Shown: in pieces, positions 1 to 7,930 of the stretch
How positions within the stretch are numbered: position 1 is the first letter of the stretch
Layout: every line of letters starts with the position of its first letter
Assembly: GCA_003583745.1 (NCBI GenBank)
Contig: QXPY01000016.1
Span: 40,114 to 104,113 of the forward strand
DNA from: Rhodocyclales bacterium GT-UBC
GTDB taxonomy: Bacteria; Pseudomonadota; Gammaproteobacteria; Burkholderiales; Rhodocyclaceae
Direction: 5' to 3'
DNA: 64,000 nt
The notes under the pieces: generated by a model
What the model saw: the letters and a program-made list of their open reading frames with translations, nothing else
Told to the model about the DNA's origin: nothing
The model's database searches: none
Program-made: the position numbers and the translations under genes

Positions 1-1542
1 ATTAGCGAAGAGAATCTGCGAATCAGGATAGGCCTGGATAATGTGGCAACTAATGTGATGATTGCTGATGATAGTTTAAACATCATCTACATGAATCGGG
101 CCATTCACGAAATGTTCAGCCTTGCGGAAAGTGATATCCGTAAGGATTTGCCGAGTTTTACTCAGGCCGGCCTTTTGGGGGCCAATATCGATATTTTCCA
201 CAAAAACCCGGCTCATCAGCGAGCAATGCTCGATGCTCTTGGTTCGACTCATCGGGCGACGATCAAACTTGGGGGGCGGACATTCAGCCTCGCCGTCACG
301 CCGGTGGTCAACGAGCAGGGGCTGCGCCTTGGCTTTGCCGTTGAATGGGTTGATCGGACAGCGGAGGTCGCCGTTGAAGATGAGGTGGCCGAAATCGTCA
401 GCGCTGCTGCACGGGGTGATTTTTCCCGCCGAGTTTCGGCCGACGGGAAAAACGGCTTCTTTCTCCGTTTGGCTAGTGATTTGAACCGATTGATGGATAC
501 CAGCCAGCGTGGCCTTGAGGATGTCGCACAGGTTTTGTCTGCAATGGCTGAAGGTGATTTGACCAAAACGATTGCAACGGATTACGAAGGTACATTTGGT
601 CGGCTAAAGGATGATGCGAATCAGACGGTGTCGCGTCTTCGTGAAATCATCGGCCAGATTCGTGGAGCCACTGATGCGATAAACACGGCGGCGAGGGAGA
701 TTGCGTCGGGTAACCAGGATTTGTCGAGCCGAACGGAGGAGCAGGCGAGCAGTCTTGAGGAAACAGCCTCGAGCATGGAGCAACTGACGAGTACGGTGAA
801 ACAGAACGCGGACAATTCGCGTCAGGCGAACGAATTGGCGGGTAGTGCGCAACAAGTTGCGGTGAAGGGCGGGGAAGTGGTTGGTCAGGTTGTGCAGACG
901 ATGAGCGCGATTCATCAGTCGAGCAGCAAGATAGCGGACATCATTGGGGTGATCGACGGGATAGCATTCCAGACGAACATACTGGCGCTGAATGCGGCGG
1001 TGGAAGCCGCCAGGGCAGGAGAGCAAGGTCGGGGTTTTGCGGTGGTTGCGACGGAGGTTCGCAACTTGGCGCAACGAAGTGCGGCGGCGGCGAAAGAAAT
1101 CAAGGGACTGATATCGGACTCGGTGGAGAAGGTTGAAGTTGGGAACAGGCTGGTTGATCAGGCAGGCCGGACCATGGAGGAGGTGGTTGCTAGCATCAAG
1201 CGGGTTGCGAAGATTATGGCGGATATATCCGACGCGAGTCGGGAACAGAGCTCCGGGATAGAGCAAGTTTGCCTGGCGGTAAGTCAGATGGATGAGGTGA
1301 CGCAGCAGAACGCGGCGTTGGTGGAGGAGGCTGCTGCGGCGGCGGAAAGCCTGGAGGAGCAAGCGGCTGGCTTGGCGGAGGCGGTTGCCATTTTTCATGT
1401 GGCCGATGCAGCTGGTTCCGGACCAAGCCAGGGGCCAAGTCTCATTGTTGAACCGCCTATGGAAAAAGAACGGCGAAGTTCCGGGGGCAGGAAAGTATCA
1501 GTTTTGCCGGCTAGTTTGGATGATGAATGGGAAGAGTTCTAA
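1..1542 (+). CDS. Methyl-accepting chemotaxis protein, 5' end cut by window
   Basis: The reading frame is open from base 1, so the gene starts upstream and 513 codons are visible. The visible part begins in a PAS-like segment (an IADDSLNIIYMN stretch near residue 20). Two HAMP-like segments follow (about 130-220, including the AEGDLTKTI motif). Then comes the long coiled-coil signalling domain with the conserved hairpin tip (IAFQTNILALNAAVEAARAG, about residues 320-340) and flanking methylation helices. No membrane segment is visible, so it may be cytoplasmic or have its membrane part upstream. It ends in EWEEF, which resembles the NWETF pentapeptide that tethers CheR. The cheR start is 1 bp downstream, so the two are probably co-expressed. 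The signal sensed is unknown. Confidence 0.95.
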   Translation: MSEENLRIRIGLDNVATNVMIADDSLNIIYMNRAIHEMFSLAESDIRKDLPSFTQAGLLGANIDIFHKNPAHQRAMLDALGSTHRATIKLGGRTFSLAVTPVVNEQGLRLGFAVEWVDRTAEVAVEDEVAEIVSAAARGDFSRRVSADGKNGFFLRLASDLNRLMDTSQRGLEDVAQVLSAMAEGDLTKTIATDYEGTFGRLKDDANQTVSRLREIIGQIRGATDAINTAAREIASGNQDLSSRTEEQASSLEETASSMEQLTSTVKQNADNSRQANELAGSAQQVAVKGGEVVGQVVQTMSAIHQSSSKIADIIGVIDGIAFQTNILALNAAVEAARAGEQGRGFAVVATEVRNLAQRSAAAAKEIKGLISDSVEKVEVGNRLVDQAGRTMEEVVASIKRVAKIMADISDASREQSSGIEQVCLAVSQMDEVTQQNAALVEEAAAAAESLEEQAAGLAEAVAIFHVADAAGSGPSQGPSLIVEPPMEKERRSSGGRKVSVLPASLDDEWEEF

Positions 1543-1543
1543 G

Positions 1544-2449
1544 ATGATTGACCCGAAAAATACGAAATTCCCGGTTGGTGGCAGTGCATTGTCAGGGGCA
1601 GCTCGAGTGACGCCGGGCGGAGAGGGCGGGTTGCGTGAATTTGCTTTCTCGTCGGCTGACTTCGAGCGTGTTCGCAAGTTGATTTATCAGCATGCCGGGA
1701 TTTCCTTGGCACCAGTCAAACAGGATATGGTTTATTCCCGCCTGGCGCGTCGTTTGCGGGCAACAGGTAAGCATAGCTTTGCGGACTATCTTGACGCACT
1801 TGAAAAAAATGGCGGTGACGAGTGGGAGCGATTTGTAAATTCCCTGACGACTAACCTGACTTCATTTTTTCGAGAACCTCATCATTTTCCAATTTTCGCG
1901 GAACATTTGCGTAAGCTGGGAAGTTCGCGGCCAATTCGTATCTGGTGTTCGGCATCCTCCACTGGCGAAGAGCCCTATTCAATCGCTATCACCGTCGCAG
2001 AAACCTTCGGAAGCAATACTTCGCACGTGTCGATCATAGCGTCTGATTTGGATACAAATGTACTTGCGACGGCCCAAAAAGGGGTCTATTCGATTGATCG
2101 TGTAGAAAAATTATCGCCGGAGCGGCTGCGTAAATTTTTCCTTCGGGGAACTGGCGCTCAGGAGGGTTTTGTTGCTGTTCGTCAGGAGTTGAAGCAACTG
2201 ATTGAGTTTAAGCGGATCAATCTGTTGGAGCCCAACTGGCCGGTAAAGGGGCCTCTCGACATTATCTTTTGCCGTAACGTCATGATTTATTTTGACAAGC
2301 CGACTCAGTACAAAATCCTTTCTCGCTTTGCTCCTTTGATGCAATCCGATGGGCTGATGTTTGCAGGGCACTCCGAGAGCTTTCTGCATGCTGCGGACCT
2401 CTTCCGGTCTTTAGGTAAAACCGTCTATGCACTTGCCAAGACACGCTAA
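1544..2449 (+). CDS. cheR: CheR chemoreceptor glutamate methyltransferase
   Basis: CheR transfers methyl groups from S-adenosylmethionine to glutamates of chemoreceptors during adaptation. The 301-residue product has the CheR N-terminal helical domain followed by the methyltransferase fold, with the SAM-binding SASSTGEEPYSIAI motif and the conserved CRNVMIYFD strand. An ATG at 1544 was chosen because it lies 1 bp after the receptor stop and has a GGGAAGAG ribosome site. A longer in-frame extension runs back into the receptor gene and is judged spurious. The upstream receptor ends in a likely CheR-docking tail, which fits a dedicated pair. cheD and cheB follow in the same direction. Confidence 0.96.
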   Translation: MIDPKNTKFPVGGSALSGAARVTPGGEGGLREFAFSSADFERVRKLIYQHAGISLAPVKQDMVYSRLARRLRATGKHSFADYLDALEKNGGDEWERFVNSLTTNLTSFFREPHHFPIFAEHLRKLGSSRPIRIWCSASSTGEEPYSIAITVAETFGSNTSHVSIIASDLDTNVLATAQKGVYSIDRVEKLSPERLRKFFLRGTGAQEGFVAVRQELKQLIEFKRINLLEPNWPVKGPLDIIFCRNVMIYFDKPTQYKILSRFAPLMQSDGLMFAGHSESFLHAADLFRSLGKTVYALAKTR

Positions 2450-2469
2450 CCAACTGTTCCGGGAGGCAT

Positions 2470-3075
2470 GTGCAGCACGCATATGATGAGCAACTGGCAA
2501 CCAACCGGTATTACGACCGGAACTTCCAGTTGGCGGCAGCCAAGATTCTACCTGGCGAATATTACGTTTCTGACGAAGGAATGTTGCTGGTGACCGTTCT
2601 TGGTTCGTGTGTTGCCGCATGCATTCGCGACACAGATTCGGGAATGGGCGGGATGAACCATTTCATGTTGCCCGATGATGGCGGACGTGATCTAACAGGT
2701 AGTTCGGCTCGATATGGTACCTACGCCATGGAAGTCTTGATTAATCAGTTGCTGAAGATGGGGGCTAGAAGAAATCGCCTCGAGGCCAAGGTCTTTGGCG
2801 GTGGGGCGGTTTTGTCCAGTTTGGCGAGTAGTAACGTCGGTGCGAGAAATGCGGAGTTTGTACTCGATTATCTGAAGACGGAGAAGATTCCCATCGTGGC
2901 AAAGGACTTGCTCGATTCCTATCCACGGAAAGTCTACTATTTTCCAGCCACTGGTAGGGTTTTAGTCAAGAAACTGCACAGAGTTCATAACGAAACGCTA
3001 TTCAGTCGTGAGCGCGACTATAAAGATCGTCTATCTGGCTCGAAGCTTGAGGGCGATATTGAGTTGTTTGTTTGA
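2470..3075 (+). CDS. cheD: CheD chemoreceptor glutamine deamidase
   Basis: CheD deamidates specific glutamines of chemoreceptors to methylatable glutamates. The 201-residue protein carries the family's catalytic pair in context: the Cys of TVLGSCVAACIRD and the His of GGMNHFMLP. A following Lys/Gly-rich segment (KVFGGGAV) is also typical. The start is GTG at 2470, 3 bp after a GGGAGG ribosome site; no in-frame ATG is available nearby. It sits between cheR and cheB, so all three receptor-modifying enzymes are encoded together. Confidence 0.95.
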   Translation: MQHAYDEQLATNRYYDRNFQLAAAKILPGEYYVSDEGMLLVTVLGSCVAACIRDTDSGMGGMNHFMLPDDGGRDLTGSSARYGTYAMEVLINQLLKMGARRNRLEAKVFGGGAVLSSLASSNVGARNAEFVLDYLKTEKIPIVAKDLLDSYPRKVYYFPATGRVLVKKLHRVHNETLFSRERDYKDRLSGSKLEGDIELFV

Positions 3076-3107
3076 TAGGGCGATTGCGTGGATCAGGGTG
3101 AGTAGCC

Positions 3108-4166
3108 ATGAAAACTCGAGTTCTTATCGTTGACGACTCGGCGCTGATGCGCGGAGTGCTCACCGAAATGATTAATTCAGCAAGTGATATGGAGGTTGTT
3201 GGGGCCGCACCTGATGCTCAGACAGCCCGTGAAATGATTAAGGCCTTGAATCCAGATGTTCTGACGCTGGATGTTCAGATGCCCAAGATGGATGGGCTTG
3301 AATTTCTGGAGCGCTTGATGCGCTTGCGTCCAATGCCCGTTGTCATGGTTTCGTCATTTACGCGAGCTGGATCGGATACAACTTTGAGGGCGTTGGAACT
3401 TGGTGCGATTGATTTTATCGGTAAGCCGCGAGCAGATGGCGGCAAGACAATGGATGAATATGCAGAGGATTTGGTTGAAAAACTTCGTGCGGCTAAAGGC
3501 GCGCGTTTGCGTAAGCAAATGAACAGTGGATTTCCTTCGGCGCAGGTAGCATCTCCCAGTCAAGGGGGCGTCACTGCTGTTTCGCGAGGCGGAGCGAATG
3601 GCAAAATTATCTTCGTCGGCGCCTCGACAGGTGGAACGGAGGCAATCAAGGAGTTTTTACTTGGCATTCCTGCCGATGCCTCGCCAATTTTGATTGTGCA
3701 GCACATGCCCGAGTCGTTCACGGCTTCCTTTGCACGCCGCCTTGATGGCCTATGTGCGCCAACCGTGCTTGAGGCTCAGGGCGGCGAAAAAGTTGAATCG
3801 GGAAAGGTCTATATCGCCCCCGGGCATTCTCATTTGCTGATCAAGCGTTCGGCTGCAGGGCTAGTGACGGAGCTCCAGGCGACTTCTCCAGTAAATCGGC
3901 ATAGACCTTCAGTAGACGTGTTATTCGACTCAGCTGCCGCAGTGGTGGGGCGGCAGGCTGTCGGGGTCATTTTGACTGGGATGGGGAAGGACGGCGCACA
4001 GGGGTTATTACGAATGCGTCAGGCTGGGGCGAGAACGCTTGGTCAGGATGAAGCTAGCTGTGTCGTATACGGGATGCCTCGCGAAGCATTTTTAATTGGG
4101 GCGGTCGAGGAACAGCATCCGCTTGATGAAATTGCGCGTCGAACCTTGGCTGCTGTAGCTCGATAA
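3108..4166 (+). CDS. cheB: CheB protein-glutamate methylesterase/deamidase
   Basis: CheB is a response regulator that removes methyl groups from chemoreceptors after phosphorylation by CheA. The 352-residue protein begins with a receiver (VDDSALMRG; phospho-acceptor Asp55 in [11 protein letters not shown]) followed by a linker of about 50 residues. The CheB esterase domain carries the catalytic Ser (GASTGGTEA), His ([11 protein letters not shown]) and Asp (GMGKDGAQG). Its length is normal for the family. It closes the MCP-cheR-cheD-cheB block. No clear terminator is visible in the 78 bp before the next gene. Confidence 0.97.
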   Translation: MKTRVLIVDDSALMRGVLTEMINSASDMEVVGAAPDAQTAREMIKALNPDVLTLDVQMPKMDGLEFLERLMRLRPMPVVMVSSFTRAGSDTTLRALELGAIDFIGKPRADGGKTMDEYAEDLVEKLRAAKGARLRKQMNSGFPSAQVASPSQGGVTAVSRGGANGKIIFVGASTGGTEAIKEFLLGIPADASPILIVQHMPESFTASFARRLDGLCAPTVLEAQGGEKVESGKVYIAPGHSHLLIKRSAAGLVTELQATSPVNRHRPSVDVLFDSAAAVVGRQAVGVILTGMGKDGAQGLLRMRQAGARTLGQDEASCVVYGMPREAFLIGAVEEQHPLDEIARRTLAAVAR

Positions 4167-4194
4167 ATCGCTGATCTCGCTTGCTGCCTATGGC

Positions 4195-4221
4195 TAAAGT
4201 ATTAAACTACTCGACGATAGC
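4195..4221 (+). promoter_or_regulatory. Candidate sigma28 (FliA) promoter upstream of STAS gene
   Basis: TAAAGTAT (4195-4202) matches 7 of 8 bases of the sigma28 -35 element. It is followed 10 bp later by GACGATAG (4213-4220), which matches 6 of 8 bases of GCCGATAA. The spacer is one base shorter than the usual 11, which lowers confidence. Transcription would begin about 15 bp before the STAS start codon. Confidence 0.35.
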
Positions 4222-4244
4222 GCGGATAAAACAAGGAACTCAAT

Positions 4245-4550
4245 ATGCAGGCAAATGTGATCAAAGAAGGCGGCAAGGCCGTTATCAAGTTGAATGGTCG
4301 ATTCGATTTCAACACTCATCGGGAGTTTCGTTCGGCGTACGAGCCATTGGTTGCTGATGCCAGTATCCGTGCTGTAATCGTTGATTTTTCCTCGGTTGAC
4401 TATCTCGACAGTTCGGCTCTCGGAATGCTACTCATGTTGCGGGACAAAATGGGTGGGGGCAACAAGGAAGTTAGTTTGTCTGGCGTTCGTGGTAATGTTA
4501 AGCAAGTTTTGGATATTGCTAATTTTGGCAAGTTGTTCCAAATTTGTTAA
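4245..4550 (+). CDS. STAS-domain protein (anti-sigma factor antagonist-like)
   Basis: This 101-residue single-domain STAS protein has the family signature VDFSSVDYLDSSALGMLLML, including the conserved DSS serine that kinase or phosphatase partners modify in SpoIIAA-type proteins. The ribosome site AAGGAACT precedes the ATG. It stands between two chemotaxis blocks, with no anti-sigma kinase or PP2C phosphatase gene next to it in the window. Its partner is therefore unknown. Single STAS proteins near flagellar or chemotaxis genes often belong to HsbR/HsbA-like switches; that link is inference here. Confidence 0.85.
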   Translation: MQANVIKEGGKAVIKLNGRFDFNTHREFRSAYEPLVADASIRAVIVDFSSVDYLDSSALGMLLMLRDKMGGGNKEVSLSGVRGNVKQVLDIANFGKLFQIC

Positions 4551-4718
4551 AATTGATTTGGGCGCAGATTTTTTTGTTGGTCTCGGGTTGGCTCAAAACG
4601 ACTCAAATGGCCTACTGGCGCGCGGTTTGAAGCTCATGGAAAAGCGTGTATCCTTGGTTTGCCTCGGCGCTAGAGCCATACAAACAAGCCGATTGCACGA
4701 AATGCAAGGGGATGACGA

Positions 4719-5693
4719 ATGTCGGAGTTGCTAAAGAATATCGATGCCCGCACCAAGTTGGCAGGCACTAACAAGTTAGAAATCCTGCTTTTTTTCTTGG
4801 GATTTGACCAGCGGACAGGGCGCCGTGAAACTTACGGGATCAACGTCTTTAAAGTGCGCGAAGTCATGCGTACTCCATTGATTACAGCGGCTCCCGACAT
4901 GCCGGCATCTGTGGAGGGTATGGTCAGTTTGCGCGGAGCGCTTGTGCCCGTCATTGACTTGGCGAAATATTCGGGAATTTCTCCGGAGACGCCCCGTGAA
5001 ATCATGATTGTGACTGAATATAACGGCCACACTCAAGGCTTTCTCGTCGAGGGCGTTGATACGATCTTACGTCTAGACTGGAGCAAGATGCGGGTTCCTC
5101 CTGAGATGCTTACCGCCCAGACCGGCGGGTTGGTCACGGCGGTAACGGAGCTCGGTGATGGACGTCTCGTCATGATGATGGATGTCGAAAAGGTGTTGTC
5201 CGAAACAACCAGTATTGATAACGAGATCATGTTCCGTGGTGTCGTCCCGGTTGATCGTCCTGATGTCACTGTTTTTTATTGCGATGACTCAAGCGTGGCG
5301 CGCAAGCAAATTCAGCGGACGCTTGAGGTGATGGGAGTCAAGGGGGTTTCGGCCGTTAATGGGCGCCAGATGTGGGAGGAAATGGAAAAAGTGGCAAGCT
5401 ATGCCCAGTCGATTGGCAAAACAGCTTCTTCCTTGATTAATCTGGTATTGACGGATATCGAGATGCCTGAAATGGATGGTTATATCCTGACCAAGAAAAT
5501 CAAGTCTGACCCCCGTTTCAACGGTATTCCGGTAGTCATGCATTCGTCCTTGTCTGGGATGTCGAATCAGAAATTGGGACAGTCCGTAGGCGTGGATGAG
5601 TATGTGCCGAAGTTTGAGCCGCAGCGTTTGTCGGAAACCCTGTTGCGACGACTCGGGGTGGAAGCTAATGTGGCTCCGGTAAAAATTGACTGA
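4719..5693 (+). CDS. cheV: CheV chemotaxis coupling protein, first copy
   Basis: CheV fuses a CheW-type receptor-kinase coupler to a receiver domain. In the 324-residue product the CheW domain spans about residues 20-170 (YGINVFKVREVMRTP, VPVIDLAKYSGI). The receiver begins near residue 180 (VFYCDDSSVARKQ), with the phospho-acceptor in VLTDIEMPEMDGY. The 168 bp upstream contains no gene and only a ribosome site (AAGGGGATG). A paralogue follows 19 bp downstream. No separate cheW gene is in this window, so the CheV proteins may supply coupling, or cheW is encoded elsewhere. Confidence 0.95.
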   Translation: MSELLKNIDARTKLAGTNKLEILLFFLGFDQRTGRRETYGINVFKVREVMRTPLITAAPDMPASVEGMVSLRGALVPVIDLAKYSGISPETPREIMIVTEYNGHTQGFLVEGVDTILRLDWSKMRVPPEMLTAQTGGLVTAVTELGDGRLVMMMDVEKVLSETTSIDNEIMFRGVVPVDRPDVTVFYCDDSSVARKQIQRTLEVMGVKGVSAVNGRQMWEEMEKVASYAQSIGKTASSLINLVLTDIEMPEMDGYILTKKIKSDPRFNGIPVVMHSSLSGMSNQKLGQSVGVDEYVPKFEPQRLSETLLRRLGVEANVAPVKID

Positions 5694-5712
5694 ACGATAG
5701 CCGGAGAGAACG

Positions 5713-6651
5713 ATGGAACTTATCGAAAACAAAAATCTTCTCGATAGCGTCGATGCTCGTACCCGCTTGGCGGGATCGAACAAGATGGAAATCCTGCTGT
5801 TCACATTGGGAACGCGTGAGATTTTCGGCATCAATGTGTTCAAGGTCAGGGAGGTAGGGCGTACGCCACGGATTACCAAGACGCCGAATATGCCGAGAGG
5901 TGTCGAAGGCTTGATTTCTTTGCGCGGTAACGTGATTCCCGTTCTCTCGTTGGCGCCGTTCATGCACCTCGATGGTGTTGCGCCTGGACTGGGCAAGACA
6001 ATGATGGTTGCTGAGTATTCAAAGCGTACTTTGGGTTTCTTGGTGCACGAAGTCGACCGGATTATTCGAGTTGACTGGGAGCGGGTGAAAGCGCCGGAAA
6101 GTGTCCTTTCGGCTAATCAGGGGTTGATTACCGCGGTTATTGAACTCGAAGGTGGTGGCTTGGTCTCCATTCTCGATGTCGAACAAATACTCGCTAATGC
6201 CTTTGGCGAGGCGATGATCGTCGATATTACGCCTGCGCGAGTCGATCCGGACACCAGTGTCTTTTTTGTTGATGACTCGATTGTGGCGCGGCGGAAAATT
6301 TCCGAGGTTCTCGATAAGCTTGGTGTGCGTCATAAGCATGCGACCAATGGCCTGGAGGCTTGGACAAGGCTTCAGGGGATTGCAGCTCATGCGTTGCAAA
6401 GCGGAAGAAATATCCGTGATGAAATACGGTTGATTCTGGTCGATGCAGAAATGCCTGAAATGGATGGCTATGTCTTAACCAAGAACATCAAATCGGATAT
6501 CCGTTTCGAGGGGGTGCCTGTCGTGATGCACTCCTCGTTGTCATCCGAGGCGAACCGGGCAATGGGTAAATCGGTCGGTGTCGATGCCTATGTTGCCAAA
6601 TTTGATGCTGAGGCGCTTGCAGATACTTTGCGCCCGCTGATCGAACGATAA
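5713..6651 (+). CDS. CheV chemotaxis coupling protein, second copy
   Basis: This 312-residue CheW-receiver fusion is clearly paralogous to the preceding gene. It shares the start region (SVDARTRLAGSNKMEILLF), the coupling motif FGINVFKVREVGRTP, the receiver (FFVDDSIVARRK) and the acceptor motif VDAEMPEMDGY. It lacks the short RQTGRRET-like insertion near residue 30 of the first copy. Tandem retention suggests either coupling of different receptor subsets or a phosphate-sink role; which one cannot be read from sequence. Confidence 0.95.
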   Translation: MELIENKNLLDSVDARTRLAGSNKMEILLFTLGTREIFGINVFKVREVGRTPRITKTPNMPRGVEGLISLRGNVIPVLSLAPFMHLDGVAPGLGKTMMVAEYSKRTLGFLVHEVDRIIRVDWERVKAPESVLSANQGLITAVIELEGGGLVSILDVEQILANAFGEAMIVDITPARVDPDTSVFFVDDSIVARRKISEVLDKLGVRHKHATNGLEAWTRLQGIAAHALQSGRNIRDEIRLILVDAEMPEMDGYVLTKNIKSDIRFEGVPVVMHSSLSSEANRAMGKSVGVDAYVAKFDAEALADTLRPLIER

Positions 6652-6672
6652 CAAGTAATTCTGGAGTTCTGC

Positions 6673-7068
6673 ATGGCAGCTGATCCGAAAATGAAATTTC
6701 TGGTAGTCGACGACTTTTCTACCATGCGTCGCATAGTCCGAAATTTGCTCAAGGAACTAGGTTTCACCAACGTTGACGAGGCCGAGGATGGAGCAATCGC
6801 ACTTCAGAAACTTCAAGGTGGGGGCTTTGAGTTTGTTGTTACAGACTGGAACATGCCTAATATGGATGGGCTAACACTGCTCCAGACGATTCGTGCTACG
6901 CCGAATCTCAAACATTTGCCTGTGTTGATGATTACAGCGGAAGCGAAGAAGGAAAATATTATTGCAGCAGCCCAGGCTGGTGCGAGCGGTTATATCGTCA
7001 AGCCATTCACTGCGGGCACCTTGTCTGAAAAGCTCAACAAGATTTTCGAAAAAATGGGCCAGGCCTGA
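6673..7068 (+). CDS. cheY: CheY chemotaxis response regulator
   Basis: CheY carries phosphate from CheA to the flagellar switch protein FliM. The 131-residue single receiver domain has the acidic pocket ([12 protein letters not shown]; Asp13/Asp14), phospho-acceptor Asp58 in [12 protein letters not shown], the conserved Thr in LMITAEA and Lys in YIVKPFT. It closely resembles enterobacterial and pseudomonad CheY that signal to FliM. cheZ follows 10 bp downstream, pairing CheY with its phosphatase. Confidence 0.97.
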   Translation: MAADPKMKFLVVDDFSTMRRIVRNLLKELGFTNVDEAEDGAIALQKLQGGGFEFVVTDWNMPNMDGLTLLQTIRATPNLKHLPVLMITAEAKKENIIAAAQAGASGYIVKPFTAGTLSEKLNKIFEKMGQA

Positions 7069-7078
7069 GGAAAAAAAC

Positions 7079-7918
7079 ATGACTGCGAGCAACGACTCCA
7101 ATGACCTGGAAGCCCTTTTTGATTCTATCGCAGCCGACTTTCAGCCTACGCCGGCGATAACGCCCTCGGCTCCTGTTGCCGCGTCTTCGGATGGTGACAG
7201 CGATGACTTGCAGGCGCTTTTTGACAGTGTGTCTGCTGATTCTTTCGCGAAAGCCAATCCTGAGGTTGTGCCAGCCTCGCCCATGGTTGAGTCTGGTGAG
7301 ACGTGGCCGCGGCAGGAGGCGGTGTTTAATCGCATCGGGCACATGGCTCGTTTGCTCCACGATACATTGGGGCAATTGGGTTATGACAAGTTGATTGAGA
7401 AAACGGTTTCCGCGTTGCCTGATGCAAAGGATCGCCTCGCTTATGTTGCGAATTTGACCGAGCAAGCCGCATGCCGTGTTTTGAATGCGACAGATATTGC
7501 GTGTCCTCTGGTTGATGATATTGACCGGGGGGCCCACGATCTAGGGGAGCGTTGGGATAGGGTCTTCGCAAATCAACTTACTGGGCCCGAGTTTAAGCAG
7601 CTCGCGATTGAGACGCGTGGCTTTCTCAAGGATCAGCTGCCGGAGAAAACGAAGGCTACCCATGCCCAGCTGACTGAGATCATGATGGCTCAAGATTTTC
7701 AGGATTTAACCGGCCAAGTCATCAAGAAGATTGTTGCTCTGGCTCAGGATCTTGAGTCTGGCTTGATGAACGTATTGCTTGAGGTGCTGCCCGATACCCG
7801 GCGTACGGAAGAGGTCACCAATTTAATGAATGGGCCGGTTGTGAATGCCGAGGGTAGGACGGATGTAGTCGTCAACCAAGAGCAGGTTGACGATTTACTG
7901 GATAGCCTCGGTTTCTGA
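7079..7918 (+). CDS. cheZ: CheZ phosphatase of CheY-P
   Basis: CheZ dephosphorylates CheY-P. The 279-residue protein has the helical core with the catalytic motif AQDFQDLTGQVIKK, whose first-turn Gln is the essential residue in E. coli CheZ. It ends with the CheY-docking tail QVDDLLDSLGF. The start is the ATG at 7079, placed by the end of cheY; a longer frame reads into cheY. Unusually, residues 1-60 contain two extra copies of a DLxALFDS motif (NDLEALFDSI and DDLQALFDSV) that resemble the C-terminal docking peptide. Confidence 0.95.
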   Translation: MTASNDSNDLEALFDSIAADFQPTPAITPSAPVAASSDGDSDDLQALFDSVSADSFAKANPEVVPASPMVESGETWPRQEAVFNRIGHMARLLHDTLGQLGYDKLIEKTVSALPDAKDRLAYVANLTEQAACRVLNATDIACPLVDDIDRGAHDLGERWDRVFANQLTGPEFKQLAIETRGFLKDQLPEKTKATHAQLTEIMMAQDFQDLTGQVIKKIVALAQDLESGLMNVLLEVLPDTRRTEEVTNLMNGPVVNAEGRTDVVVNQEQVDDLLDSLGF

Positions 7919-7930
7919 GGAGGGTCGAAA

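Noticed and set aside
604..1398. 264-codon minus-strand frame opposite the chemoreceptor
   Set aside because: It is Arg/Leu/His-rich, typical of the shadow of a coding strand, and the receptor is clearly real.
4671..4695. TAGAGCCA ... GCCGATTG before the first cheV
   Set aside because: The spacer is 9 bp and the -35 matches only half; not convincing.
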